The notes beneath the pieces are model-generated. The model searched no databases, was not told the DNA's origin, and saw only the letters and a list, made by a program, of their open reading frames with translations. The translations under genes and the position numbers were made by a program. From Halonatronomonas sp964558325 (GTDB lineage: Bacteria; Bacillota; Halanaerobiia; Halanaerobiales; Halarsenatibacteraceae): a stretch of DNA of 64,000 nt. This document shows, in pieces, positions 1 through 7,592 of the stretch. The stretch spans positions 1 through 64,000 of the forward strand of contig CAZLCX010000003.1 of the NCBI GenBank assembly GCA_964558325.1, read 5' to 3'. Position 1 is the stretch's first letter. The number at the start of each line of letters is the position of its first letter.

Positions 1-21
1 AGAAACCAGCCTTACTTATGT

Positions 22-99
22 AGTTCTGGCCGGTTGCACCACTGGCTCCTGCCGGTTTAAGGTGCCCATCTATTAACCGGCAATCATCACCTCCATTTA
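22..99 (-). promoter_or_regulatory. Cyclic di-GMP-II riboswitch aptamer
   Basis: Read on the minus strand, this stretch carries the hallmarks of the c-di-GMP class II aptamer: GATGATT, then CCGGTTAAT, GGGCACC, a short variable arm, and GTGGTGCAACCGGCC. GCCGGTT can pair with AACCGGC, and GCACC with GGTGC as the pseudoknot, as in the Clostridium acetobutylicum class II structure. The aptamer follows pilC and a good promoter, and reads out of the window towards an unseen gene, probably a pilin. The expression platform lies largely beyond position 1, so ON or OFF behaviour cannot be told. Confidence 0.8.
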
Positions 100-130
100 T
101 ATTAATAGGAAATTTTATTACTTGTTCACA

Positions 131-160
131 ATTATATCACATTTCTTATAATTTAGTCAA
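131..160 (-). promoter_or_regulatory. Sigma-A promoter driving the c-di-GMP-II leader
   Basis: On the minus strand there is TTGACT (155-160), an 18-base spacer and TATAAT (131-136), with the TG of an extended -10. The predicted start, near 124, is about 25 bases before the aptamer. This makes the riboswitch-led transcript a unit separate from pilBTC. Confidence 0.75.
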
Positions 161-196
161 TAAAAGTGAATGATTTTAAGATGACGTTAAATATTT

Positions 197-1438
197 TTAG
201 ATACTTGTGTATATCTCAAATAATGGTAATAAAATTGAAACTACTATACTTCCCACAACGACTGCCATAATAATAATCATTGCCGGCTCTATCAGTGAGA
301 TACTTCCATCAATTGCATTCTGGACCTCAACATCATAAAAATCAGAGGTTCTATTTAACATATCCTCCAGGTTACCACTTTCCTCACCGGTCCTGATCAT
401 CTGAATAACCATCGGTGGAAATTCACCGCTCTTAGCCAGTGGCTCTGACATTACAATTCCTTCCCGGACCCTGGCCCTTGTCTCCTGTAAGATCTCCTCA
501 TAAACATCGTTATTTACAACATCCTCAATTACCGGCAGGGCATTGATTATATTAACGCCACTCCTTAACAGTAAGGCCATGGTACTGGCAAACCTGGCAA
601 TTATTATTTTCATCAACAGGTCACCAATTACCGGTAACTTCAATAACAATCTATCCTTCTTCTTTTTGCCCCCTGGTGATTTAATATAGGCCCTTAACCC
701 CAGGATAAAGACAATCCCTGCCAGGATTATTGCCCACCAGAAGCTGGCTATAAAGTTACTGACGCCAATTAAGATAGTAGTCGGTAACGGCATATCTCCG
801 CCAAAGCTTAACAGCATATCAGTTATTGTCGGTAAGACAAAACCCATCAGGATAAAGACTGCCACAATTGCCACAAAGACAATAACTACCGGATAATAAA
901 GGGAAGATTTAACTTCCTTATTTATCTTATCCCTCCGCCGGTAATAATCTACCAGTTCTTCTAAGACATCATCTAAGACACCACCGGTCTCACCGGCCTT
1001 TACCAGATGTAAAAATAATGGGGGAAAGTAATCCGGGTGGTCCCTTAAGGCCGCCGAAAAGGGCTCCCCTGCCTCAACACTATTTACAACTTCTGTCAGC
1101 ATCTCTTTGACATGTTTCTCGTCAGCCTGCTCCCTCATCATCCCCAGGGCACTAACTAAAGGTATTCCAGCCCCAATTAATACTGAAAGCTGCTGGGAGA
1201 AATGGGCCAGGTCTGCTATCTTAAAACCATGCTTCCAGACCATCAGATCTTCTAAATCCATGCTCAGGCTGCCAAACAGTCCGCCAGACTCCTCAGCATC
1301 CTTCTCCTCTATGGAAACAATATACATGCCCCGTTCCCGGAGCTGCCTGGCTACCTCATCTCTGCCGCCGGCATTCAGCTCACCGCCAACTAATTCGCCA
1401 TTCTTCCTTCTCGCCTGATAATTAAATTCTGGAGACAT
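197..1438 (-). CDS. pilC: Type IV pilus inner-membrane platform protein PilC (T2SSF family)
   Basis: PilC is the polytopic membrane platform that couples the PilB and PilT motors to pilin insertion and removal. The 413-residue protein has the family's normal length and two T2SSF repeats (about 70-200 and 275-400). Each is followed by hydrophobic membrane segments, for example around 180-205, 225-250 and 385-405. The repeats carry the typical motifs LIGAGIPLVSAL and LLRSGVNIINAL, and KAGETGG and RTGEESG. It starts 17 bases after pilT and ends just before a separate promoter with a c-di-GMP riboswitch. The function is well supported by family and by neighbours. Confidence 0.93.
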   Translation of the reverse strand: MSPEFNYQARRKNGELVGGELNAGGRDEVARQLRERGMYIVSIEEKDAEESGGLFGSLSMDLEDLMVWKHGFKIADLAHFSQQLSVLIGAGIPLVSALGMMREQADEKHVKEMLTEVVNSVEAGEPFSAALRDHPDYFPPLFLHLVKAGETGGVLDDVLEELVDYYRRRDKINKEVKSSLYYPVVIVFVAIVAVFILMGFVLPTITDMLLSFGGDMPLPTTILIGVSNFIASFWWAIILAGIVFILGLRAYIKSPGGKKKKDRLLLKLPVIGDLLMKIIIARFASTMALLLRSGVNIINALPVIEDVVNNDVYEEILQETRARVREGIVMSEPLAKSGEFPPMVIQMIRTGEESGNLEDMLNRTSDFYDVEVQNAIDGSISLIEPAMIIIMAVVVGSIVVSILLPLFEIYTSI

Positions 1439-1454
1439 TGCCTGCCACCTCCTT

Positions 1455-2528
1455 CTACATCATTCTCTCTCTAATATATTTAATGTCATTACAGTAATGG
1501 ACAACTGACTCCCTGGAAATAGTACCGGAGTTATATAATTTCAAGAGATAATTATCCATGGTTACCATATCCAGCTTACCTCCGGTCTGGATAGCCGAAT
1601 AGAGCTGACTGGTCTTGCCCTCCCGGATAATATTTCTAATAGCTGCCGTTGCAACCATTATCTCAAAGGCTGCCACCCGGCCTGATTCGTTCTTCCTGGG
1701 CATCAACTGCTGGGCAATTATCCCGCTGATAACAGAGGCCAGCTGAATCCGGATCTGGTCCTGCTGGCCTGGCGGGAAGACATCAATAATTCTGTCTATC
1801 GTTGCCGGGGCACTATTTGTATGGAGGGTTGCCAGGACCAGGTGACCGGTCTCAGCCGCCTCCAGGGCTATCTGGATAGTCTCTAGATCCCGCATCTCAC
1901 CGACCAGGATAACATCTGGATCCTGCCGGAGGCATGACCTTAAACCTCTGGCAAAGGATGACGTATCATTGCCGACCTCCCGCTGGTGGACCAGGCTCTG
2001 ATTATGCCTGTGGAGGTATTCAATCGGGTCCTCTAAGGTAATTATATGGGCATTCCTGCTATGATTTATCTCATTGATAATTGCTGCCTGGGTCGTTGAT
2101 TTCCCACTCCCGGTAGGTCCAGTCGAAAGTACCAGACCCATCCGCTGGGAGGCCAGCTTTTTTAAAACCTTCGGCAGGTTCATGCTGTCAATCGTAGGTA
2201 TCTCCGAGGGAATAATCCTCAGGGCAATCCCGGTACTTCCCCGCTGATGGAAAGCATTTACCCTGAACCTTGAAACTCCAGGCAGACTGTAAGAAAAGTC
2301 GACCTCACCGTATTCTTCAAATTCCTCATACTGTCTCTCGTTCATCATATCCCTGGCTATCCTGTCAACCTCTTCACCTGTCAGTTCCTCAGTATAATCT
2401 TCGTGGGGTTCTAAATGGCCATCCACTCTCACAAATGGCCTATTCATTACTGTCAGGTGCAGGTCAGAAATATATTCAGACTCAGCCACATTTTCAAGCA
2501 GCTTATCATACTTATTGACATAATCCAT
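1455..2528 (-). CDS. pilT: Type IV pilus retraction ATPase PilT
   Basis: PilT is a hexameric secretion-type ATPase that powers pilus retraction and twitching. The 357 residues show Walker A GPTGSGKST near 137, the Asp box and a Walker B region with DPDVILVGEMRD. The C-terminal PilT signature around AIRNIIREGKTSQLYS marks PilT rather than PilB. An N-terminal PAS-like domain fits the family, and no Cys4 zinc site is present, also as expected. It lies between pilB (60-base gap) and pilC (16-base gap) in one transcription unit. Confidence 0.94.
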   Translation of the reverse strand: MDYVNKYDKLLENVAESEYISDLHLTVMNRPFVRVDGHLEPHEDYTEELTGEEVDRIARDMMNERQYEEFEEYGEVDFSYSLPGVSRFRVNAFHQRGSTGIALRIIPSEIPTIDSMNLPKVLKKLASQRMGLVLSTGPTGSGKSTTQAAIINEINHSRNAHIITLEDPIEYLHRHNQSLVHQREVGNDTSSFARGLRSCLRQDPDVILVGEMRDLETIQIALEAAETGHLVLATLHTNSAPATIDRIIDVFPPGQQDQIRIQLASVISGIIAQQLMPRKNESGRVAAFEIMVATAAIRNIIREGKTSQLYSAIQTGGKLDMVTMDNYLLKLYNSGTISRESVVHYCNDIKYIRERMM

Positions 2529-2588
2529 TGAATTCCCTCCATTACTCAGCTATAGACTCACTCATCCTATCTCATCTTCAAACTCAGC

Positions 2589-4262
2589 TTAGAAAATTAT
2601 TCGCTTCAGTTCCGCAATATCTGTCTCGCCCTGTTTAATCTTTCTGATCCCATCTTCCTTTAAAGAACGCATTCCCTTTTCTCTGGCTGCTCTTTCAAGT
2701 TTTTCCTCTTTGGCTCCATCAGCAATCATCTCTTTGATCTCGTTATCAACAATAAATATTTCCTGTAAGGCCAGCCTGCCGCTGTAACCTGTCTGGCTGC
2801 ATTTCTGACAGCCCACTGCATAATAGGCAGTCTCAATCTCTTCATCAGCAATATATTTCTGGTCAAGTGGGTCTAACTGCCGCTCTACCTTGCAGCTATT
2901 ACACAATTTCCTGACCAGCCGCTGGGCCACAATCCCATTAACCGAAGATGCCACTAAATATGGCGGTAAGCCCATATCTACCAGCCTGGTCACCGAACTG
3001 ACTGCATCGTTGGTATGGAGTGTACTAAAGACCAGGTGACCTGTCAGGGCTGCCCTGACTCCGATTTCTGCTGTCTCTTCATCCCGCATCTCCCCGATCA
3101 TAATTACATCGGGATCCTGCCGGAGAATCGATCTCAGGGTATTGGCAAAGGTCAGGCCGGTCTTCGGCTTGGCCTGAACCTGATAAATTCCCTCAACATT
3201 ATATTCAACCGGGTCCTCTATCGTTACAATATTTATCTTCGGGCTATTTATCCTGTTTAAACCGGCAAATAATGTTGTCGACTTACCACTTCCAGTCGGC
3301 CCGGTCAAAAGCATGATTCCGTGGGCCTTCTGGATCAGATGCTCAAACTTCTCAATATTATCCTCAGAAAACCCTAAATTCTCAATATTTAATAGATTGG
3401 TATCCTGGGCCAGCAGTCTAATTACAACCTTCTCTCCATGGACTGTCGGCAGGGTCGAAACCCGCATATCCAGCTGGTTACCATTAATCAACATCCGAAT
3501 CTTGCCGTCCTGGGGAACTCTATGTTCTGTAATATCCAGGTCAGCAATAATCTTAAACCTGGAAACCAGTGCTCTATGTGAAGATTTTGGGGCTGTCATC
3601 TCTTTCTGTAATACCCCGTCAATTCTATATCTAACCCTGATATATTTATCCTCAGGCTCGATATGAATATCACTGGCCCCCCGCTGGTAAGCCCTGCTGA
3701 TTATCGAGTTGGCCAGCCTGATTATCGGTGCCTCTTCAACCATTTCCAGCAGCTCTGCCTCACCATAACTGTCATCCTGCTCATTGTAATCCTCAAAGTC
3801 CTCAAGAAAATCACTGATATCCAGACTGTCATCGGCATAGATCCAGTTGATCGCCTCTTTTATCTTACTGGCTGCCGCAATCACCGGCCGGACAATCAAG
3901 CCAGAAACTCGCTCGATATCATCTATCGCTACAATATCAGTCGGGTCGGCCATGGCCACTTTGATAACCTCTTCATCAACCTCTTCTATCGCTACAGCCA
4001 GGTGTCTCCTGGCAATACTTTCAGGTATATAATCAGCCAGCTCAGTATCAAAAAAGTAATGGTCTAAATTGGCACTTGGTATTCCCTTTTGAAATTCAAG
4101 CACCTCGACCAGATCTTCTTCCTTTAAAAAACCTTCCTCAACCAGAATCTCACCGATCTTTTTATCTCTGACTTTCTGCAGGTCTATTGCTCTCTCAAGC
4201 TCTTCCTCTGTTATATAATTATTTTCAAGTAATATTTCTCCTAGCTTTTTAATACTTCTCAA
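2589..4262 (-). CDS. pilB: Type IV pilus assembly ATPase PilB with MshEN c-di-GMP-binding domain
   Basis: PilB (557 aa) is the extension ATPase of the type IV pilus. The N terminus has two copies of the MshEN signature (KLGEILLENNYI...LERAIDLQ at 6-29 and KIGEILVEEGFL...LVEVLEFQ at 35-58). In characterised proteins this tandem motif binds c-di-GMP. A GspE/PilB core follows, with Walker A GPTGSGKST near 325 and Walker B DPDVIMIGEMRD. A Cys4 zinc site (CNSC and CQKC) lies near the C terminus. It starts 26 bases after mnmM and is probably cotranscribed with it. Ligand binding is inferred from the motif. Confidence 0.94.
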   Translation of the reverse strand: MRSIKKLGEILLENNYITEEELERAIDLQKVRDKKIGEILVEEGFLKEEDLVEVLEFQKGIPSANLDHYFFDTELADYIPESIARRHLAVAIEEVDEEVIKVAMADPTDIVAIDDIERVSGLIVRPVIAAASKIKEAINWIYADDSLDISDFLEDFEDYNEQDDSYGEAELLEMVEEAPIIRLANSIISRAYQRGASDIHIEPEDKYIRVRYRIDGVLQKEMTAPKSSHRALVSRFKIIADLDITEHRVPQDGKIRMLINGNQLDMRVSTLPTVHGEKVVIRLLAQDTNLLNIENLGFSEDNIEKFEHLIQKAHGIMLLTGPTGSGKSTTLFAGLNRINSPKINIVTIEDPVEYNVEGIYQVQAKPKTGLTFANTLRSILRQDPDVIMIGEMRDEETAEIGVRAALTGHLVFSTLHTNDAVSSVTRLVDMGLPPYLVASSVNGIVAQRLVRKLCNSCKVERQLDPLDQKYIADEEIETAYYAVGCQKCSQTGYSGRLALQEIFIVDNEIKEMIADGAKEEKLERAAREKGMRSLKEDGIRKIKQGETDIAELKRIIF

Positions 4263-4288
4263 AGCTCAAACCACACCTCCAAAAATCT

Positions 4289-4873
4289 TTATAACCTCTT
4301 TTGAATAACAAATACCTCAGGTGGATTCTTCTCCTGATTGATAAACCTGTAATGGCCGACTAAAAATTTCTTATAATCTAATTTCTCGGCCCAGGCCTCA
4401 ATCTCCTCCCTCTCTTTTAACCCTTCTTCATGTCCAGGATAGGCCGTTACTACTAAAATCCCCTCATTACCAAGTAATTCCAGGGAATCTTCCAGGGCCG
4501 GCAGGGTATTTACTACCTCAGTAACGACTGACTTATCTCCACCAGGGAGATATCCCAGATTAAAAACTATCCCCTTGGGTCTCATCTTTTCAATATCAAC
4601 CAGACTTAAAATATTGCTGTGGTTGGCCTGTTTTAATTCAACCTGTTCTTTTAAGCCCCGCTCCCTCAGTTCCATCTCAGTCGCCTCAATTGCTTCTTCC
4701 TGAATATCTAAAGCTAGCACTCTGCCAAACTCGCCAACCAGCCTGGCCAGAAAACCAGTATCATTGCCATTGCCGCAGGTAGCATCGATTACAAAATCTC
4801 CCTCATCTATCTGCCTTGCCAGTAAATAATGACTGAATTCAACAGCCTGTGGAATTTCCATAATATTATCCAC
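4289..4873 (-). CDS. mnmM: tRNA wobble-uridine methyltransferase MnmM (YtqB family)
   Basis: This is a 194-residue Rossmann-fold SAM methyltransferase with motif I DATCGNGND near 30 and the YtqB hallmark NLGYLPGGDK near 106. B. subtilis YtqB (now MnmM) methylates 5-aminomethyluridine at the wobble position of tRNA. The next gene upstream is a ytqA-type radical SAM gene, the same pairing as B. subtilis ytqA-ytqB. A terminator and a sigma-H-like promoter separate the two here. The short gap to pilB suggests that mnmM heads the pilus operon. Confidence 0.88.
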   Translation of the reverse strand: MDNIMEIPQAVEFSHYLLARQIDEGDFVIDATCGNGNDTGFLARLVGEFGRVLALDIQEEAIEATEMELRERGLKEQVELKQANHSNILSLVDIEKMRPKGIVFNLGYLPGGDKSVVTEVVNTLPALEDSLELLGNEGILVVTAYPGHEEGLKEREEIEAWAEKLDYKKFLVGHYRFINQEKNPPEVFVIQKRL

Positions 4874-4932
4874 CCCATTATATAATAATTTTACCTGTAA
4901 TCACAGAAATAATACTTACTATTGATAGTATA

Positions 4933-4959
4933 ATTCTCCTAAACTCGAAAAACTCCTGC
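4933..4959 (-). promoter_or_regulatory. Sigma-H-like promoter upstream of mnmM-pilBTC
   Basis: On the minus strand there is GCAGGAGTT (AGGA at 4954-4957), 17 bases, then GAAT (4933-4936). This fits the B. subtilis sigma-H consensus (RnAGGAwww, 11-12 bases, RnnGAATww). The predicted start is about 50 bases before the mnmM start codon. Confidence 0.6.
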
Positions 4960-4972
4960 AAAAGTTCGATAA

Positions 4973-5003
4973 TAATTAAAGAAAATCGGGTATTTTTATA
5001 CCC
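4973..5003 (-). terminator. Rho-independent terminator after the ytqA-like gene
   Basis: On the minus strand an 8-bp stem TCGGGTAT/ATACCCGA with a 3-base loop is followed by TTTTCTTT. It lies about 100 bases after the stop at 5102 and just upstream of the mnmM promoter. Confidence 0.75.
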
Positions 5004-5101
5004 GACAAAATTTTCCGAATAATTCAACAGTATTTATTGCCCAGCTGGCTAAAACTAACAGTCAAAATAATTAATTTAAATCCAATTAATCTCATTAATA
5101 A

Positions 5102-6055
5102 TTAATTTTTAAATTTCTTCAGAGCAGAACCCTGCAGATAATTAAATAAATCTCCCTGTTCCACATTCCGCTCATTCATCTCTTCTATTATCATGTCATG
5201 GATCTCCCACCATTCTTTATCCCAGTTGACAAAGAGACTGCCTTCCTCAGGTGCCCGGCCTATCAGACGCTGAACAGCAATTCTTGGGTCCAGATACCGT
5301 AAAAAGGTAATCACCCTCTCAATATATTCCTCCAGGCTGATAATTTCAAACTCGCCGGTCTTGTATTGTCTGGCCAGTTCAGTCCCTTCTCTCAGATACA
5401 GGGCATGAAGCTTCACATTGTCAACCCTTAAGGCTGAAAGCACCCTGGAATTTTCCTTAACATCAATCATCTCATCTCCAGGCAGGTTTAAGATCAGGTG
5501 GGCCCCAATCCCAAAATCAGAGGTCCTGGCTGTCAGGACAGCATCGATAAACTGGGCCAGGGTATGGCCCCGGTTGACATTTTCTAAAGTCCGGTAATTA
5601 ACTGTCTGCAGACCCAGTTCCAGGGACAGGTTTATCTCAGGCTTAACAGCCTGGACCATATTCTTTATCCCCTGGAGGTATTCATAATTAACGCAGTCAG
5701 GCCTGGTCGAAAGAATCACTTCCACGATATCATCAACAGTTAAAGCCTCCCGGATATAACTCTTTAAATTATTTAAAGGCAGATAAGTATTAGTAAAGTT
5801 CTGGAAATAGGCCATGAATTTATCAACTTTATATCTATCGCCGATATACTCCTGCATCTCCAGCAGTTGATCCCTGACCGATTCATCAGGCTCACTCTCA
5901 AACCCGGCAGCCTGCTCGCCGCAGTAATAACAGCCCTCAGTCCCTAGCTGGCCATCCCTGTTCGGGCAGGTCAGGGGCAGATTAATCGGCAGTTTGTAGG
6001 TCTTTTCACCATATCTATCTCTTAAATAAGCTGAATATTTATAATAAGGTTCCAT
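5102..6055 (-). CDS. TIGR01212-type radical SAM protein (YtqA/YhcC family)
   Basis: The 317-residue protein has the family's radical SAM cluster motif, CPNRDG...GCYYCG near 30-45 (Cys-x11-Cys-x2-Cys spacing), and the SAM-binding strand LELGLQTVN near 145. The biochemical role of YtqA/YhcC is not firmly known. Its recurring neighbour mnmM hints at tRNA modification or another translation-related job. The start has a clear Shine-Dalgarno (AGAGGAG) 9 bases before ATG. A perfect 13-bp inverted repeat lies just upstream, over a possible -10 box. Confidence 0.85.
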   Translation of the reverse strand: MEPYYKYSAYLRDRYGEKTYKLPINLPLTCPNRDGQLGTEGCYYCGEQAAGFESEPDESVRDQLLEMQEYIGDRYKVDKFMAYFQNFTNTYLPLNNLKSYIREALTVDDIVEVILSTRPDCVNYEYLQGIKNMVQAVKPEINLSLELGLQTVNYRTLENVNRGHTLAQFIDAVLTARTSDFGIGAHLILNLPGDEMIDVKENSRVLSALRVDNVKLHALYLREGTELARQYKTGEFEIISLEEYIERVITFLRYLDPRIAVQRLIGRAPEEGSLFVNWDKEWWEIHDMIIEEMNERNVEQGDLFNYLQGSALKKFKN

Positions 6056-6071
6056 CGCAAAAACTCCTCTA

Positions 6072-6105
6072 GTAAAATAGTAATATTATACAATTACTAT
6101 TTTAC
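6072..6105. promoter_or_regulatory. Perfect 13-bp inverted repeat over the promoter of the ytqA-like gene
   Basis: GTAAAATAGTAAT (6072-6084) and ATTACTATTTTAC (6093-6105) are exact inverted copies around 8 bases. Read on the minus strand, TATAAT sits in the central part, about 35 bases before the ytqA-like start. The symmetry and position suggest an operator for a dimeric regulator. There is no U-tract after it, so a terminator is unlikely. Confidence 0.5.
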
Positions 6106-6197
6106 CGTAACCGATCATTTTTTGCAAACTAAAATTCCCATCAGCAAGCTGCTTTAATCCATTTATTTTACAGGCAATTATATCATTCCAGCCAGGA

Positions 6198-7592
6198 TTA
6201 TACCTCTTCCTTTTCCAGCATAATATCTAATATCTCAGCATCAGTTCTATCCATACCCGGGCTATTTAACCTGGCTAAGTTATCCAGTAAGTCTTCCATA
6301 TTATCTGCAAGCATTCCTTCGGCAGGACTTAAGCCAATTCCCCGACTGGCCAGCACAGCAGCCTGGACCGCCCAGTGGGAAGATATAGCCACCTTATAGG
6401 CACAGCCCTTTTTAGCACCATCACAGACAATTCCTGTCAGCACGCCATATAAATTTAGGCCTGCCTGGAAGATATCTTTCTTGCTACCTCCTAGCATATA
6501 GACAATTCCGCCGCTGGCTCCAAAGGCTGCAGCCACGCCAGCCCCGCACATTGCTGACAGCACGCCAAGTTTAGATTTAACATAGACAGAGATCAATACC
6601 CCCAGGGCCAGGGCTCTAAGCAACTCTTCTTCAGTCTTTTCTAGAGCCTCAGCCGCCCCAATCAATGTCAGGAAGGCCGTTATTCCCTGATTGCCGCTGC
6701 CAGCTAAAGACATGGCCGGATTAGAACTCCCTGTCATCCTGGCCTCTGATGCCGCCGATGCCAGCAGTGATGGATACTGCAGCAGCTTGCATTCTTTAGA
6801 ATCAAGCTCAACCATGGATTTAATAGTAGCTGCCATGCCATCCTTATACTCTATGCCCTCAGCAGCCAGCTTTTCTGACAGGCTAATGCCTTCCTTTAAT
6901 ATTTCAAGCTGGTCAATCTCAACATTTTCAGCAAACTCTATAAAATCCTCCAGCTCATATTTTTCAACCAGCTGTTTCCTCCTGCTCTCAGCATTTATCG
7001 GCAATACCTTAAAGCTACCTATCTCATCACCATACTCAACCGCCTCAACTGAAGTATAATAATCCAGGATAACCAGCCGGAGCTTCTCGCCCCGGGCCTC
7101 CCCAGCAGTATCCCCGCTAACAGTCAGCTCAAGGTCAATCAGTAATCTATTAATATCTCTATTTATCTCAACTTCAAACAAATCGGCCTCAACCAGTTCC
7201 TTGGCTGCCTCAATATCAGCCTCAGCCAGGTCACTTAAAACCTCAAGATTCCGGTCAGAATCACCGGCCAGATAGCCTAAAGCTGCCGCCATTGTCACTC
7301 CACAGTCAGTTGTCCCAGGTATCGTCACCCTGGCTGCATTCTTGTAAAGATTGGCATTGATAGTAATTTTAATCTTCTCCAGCCTACCAATATCACCAGC
7401 AGCAGCTAACTTCTCACTCTCATCGGCTCCAGCAACTCCAGCAGCTCCATCTTTAACCCTCTGGCCAATCCGCTTGCTTAATTCCTGCCTGGCCCTGGCT
7501 GCTGCAAAGGCTACCGAAACCGGGTCAGTACAGCCCTGAGCCGGCATTAAAGCGTTATCAATGATCTTTTGTAATTCTTCCGTCATCTCCAT
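6198..7592 (-). CDS. L-cysteine desulfidase family protein (UPF0597/CyuA-like)
   Basis: Members of this family break L-cysteine down to pyruvate, ammonia and sulfide using a [4Fe-4S] cluster. Visible family landmarks are PAQGCTDPVSVAFA near the N terminus, TDCGVTMAAALG, the glycine-rich run SLAGSGNQGI, and CDGAKKGC near the C terminus, which supply the likely cluster cysteines. A longer frame starts at 7628, but ATG at 7592 has a good Shine-Dalgarno (AGGGGTGG, 9 bases upstream) and is preferred (464 aa). It overlaps the end of the upstream GGDEF gene by 35 bases, so translational coupling is likely. Substrate specificity is not proven by sequence. Confidence 0.82.
   Translation of the reverse strand: MEMTEELQKIIDNALMPAQGCTDPVSVAFAAARARQELSKRIGQRVKDGAAGVAGADESEKLAAAGDIGRLEKIKITINANLYKNAARVTIPGTTDCGVTMAAALGYLAGDSDRNLEVLSDLAEADIEAAKELVEADLFEVEINRDINRLLIDLELTVSGDTAGEARGEKLRLVILDYYTSVEAVEYGDEIGSFKVLPINAESRRKQLVEKYELEDFIEFAENVEIDQLEILKEGISLSEKLAAEGIEYKDGMAATIKSMVELDSKECKLLQYPSLLASAASEARMTGSSNPAMSLAGSGNQGITAFLTLIGAAEALEKTEEELLRALALGVLISVYVKSKLGVLSAMCGAGVAAAFGASGGIVYMLGGSKKDIFQAGLNLYGVLTGIVCDGAKKGCAYKVAISSHWAVQAAVLASRGIGLSPAEGMLADNMEDLLDNLARLNSPGMDRTDAEILDIMLEKEEV

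Noticed and set aside
1..100. Open frames across the left edge on the minus strand, and a glmS-ribozyme-like CCAGAACT
   Set aside because: No start codon with a Shine-Dalgarno fits, and the sequence matches a c-di-GMP-II aptamer much better than either.
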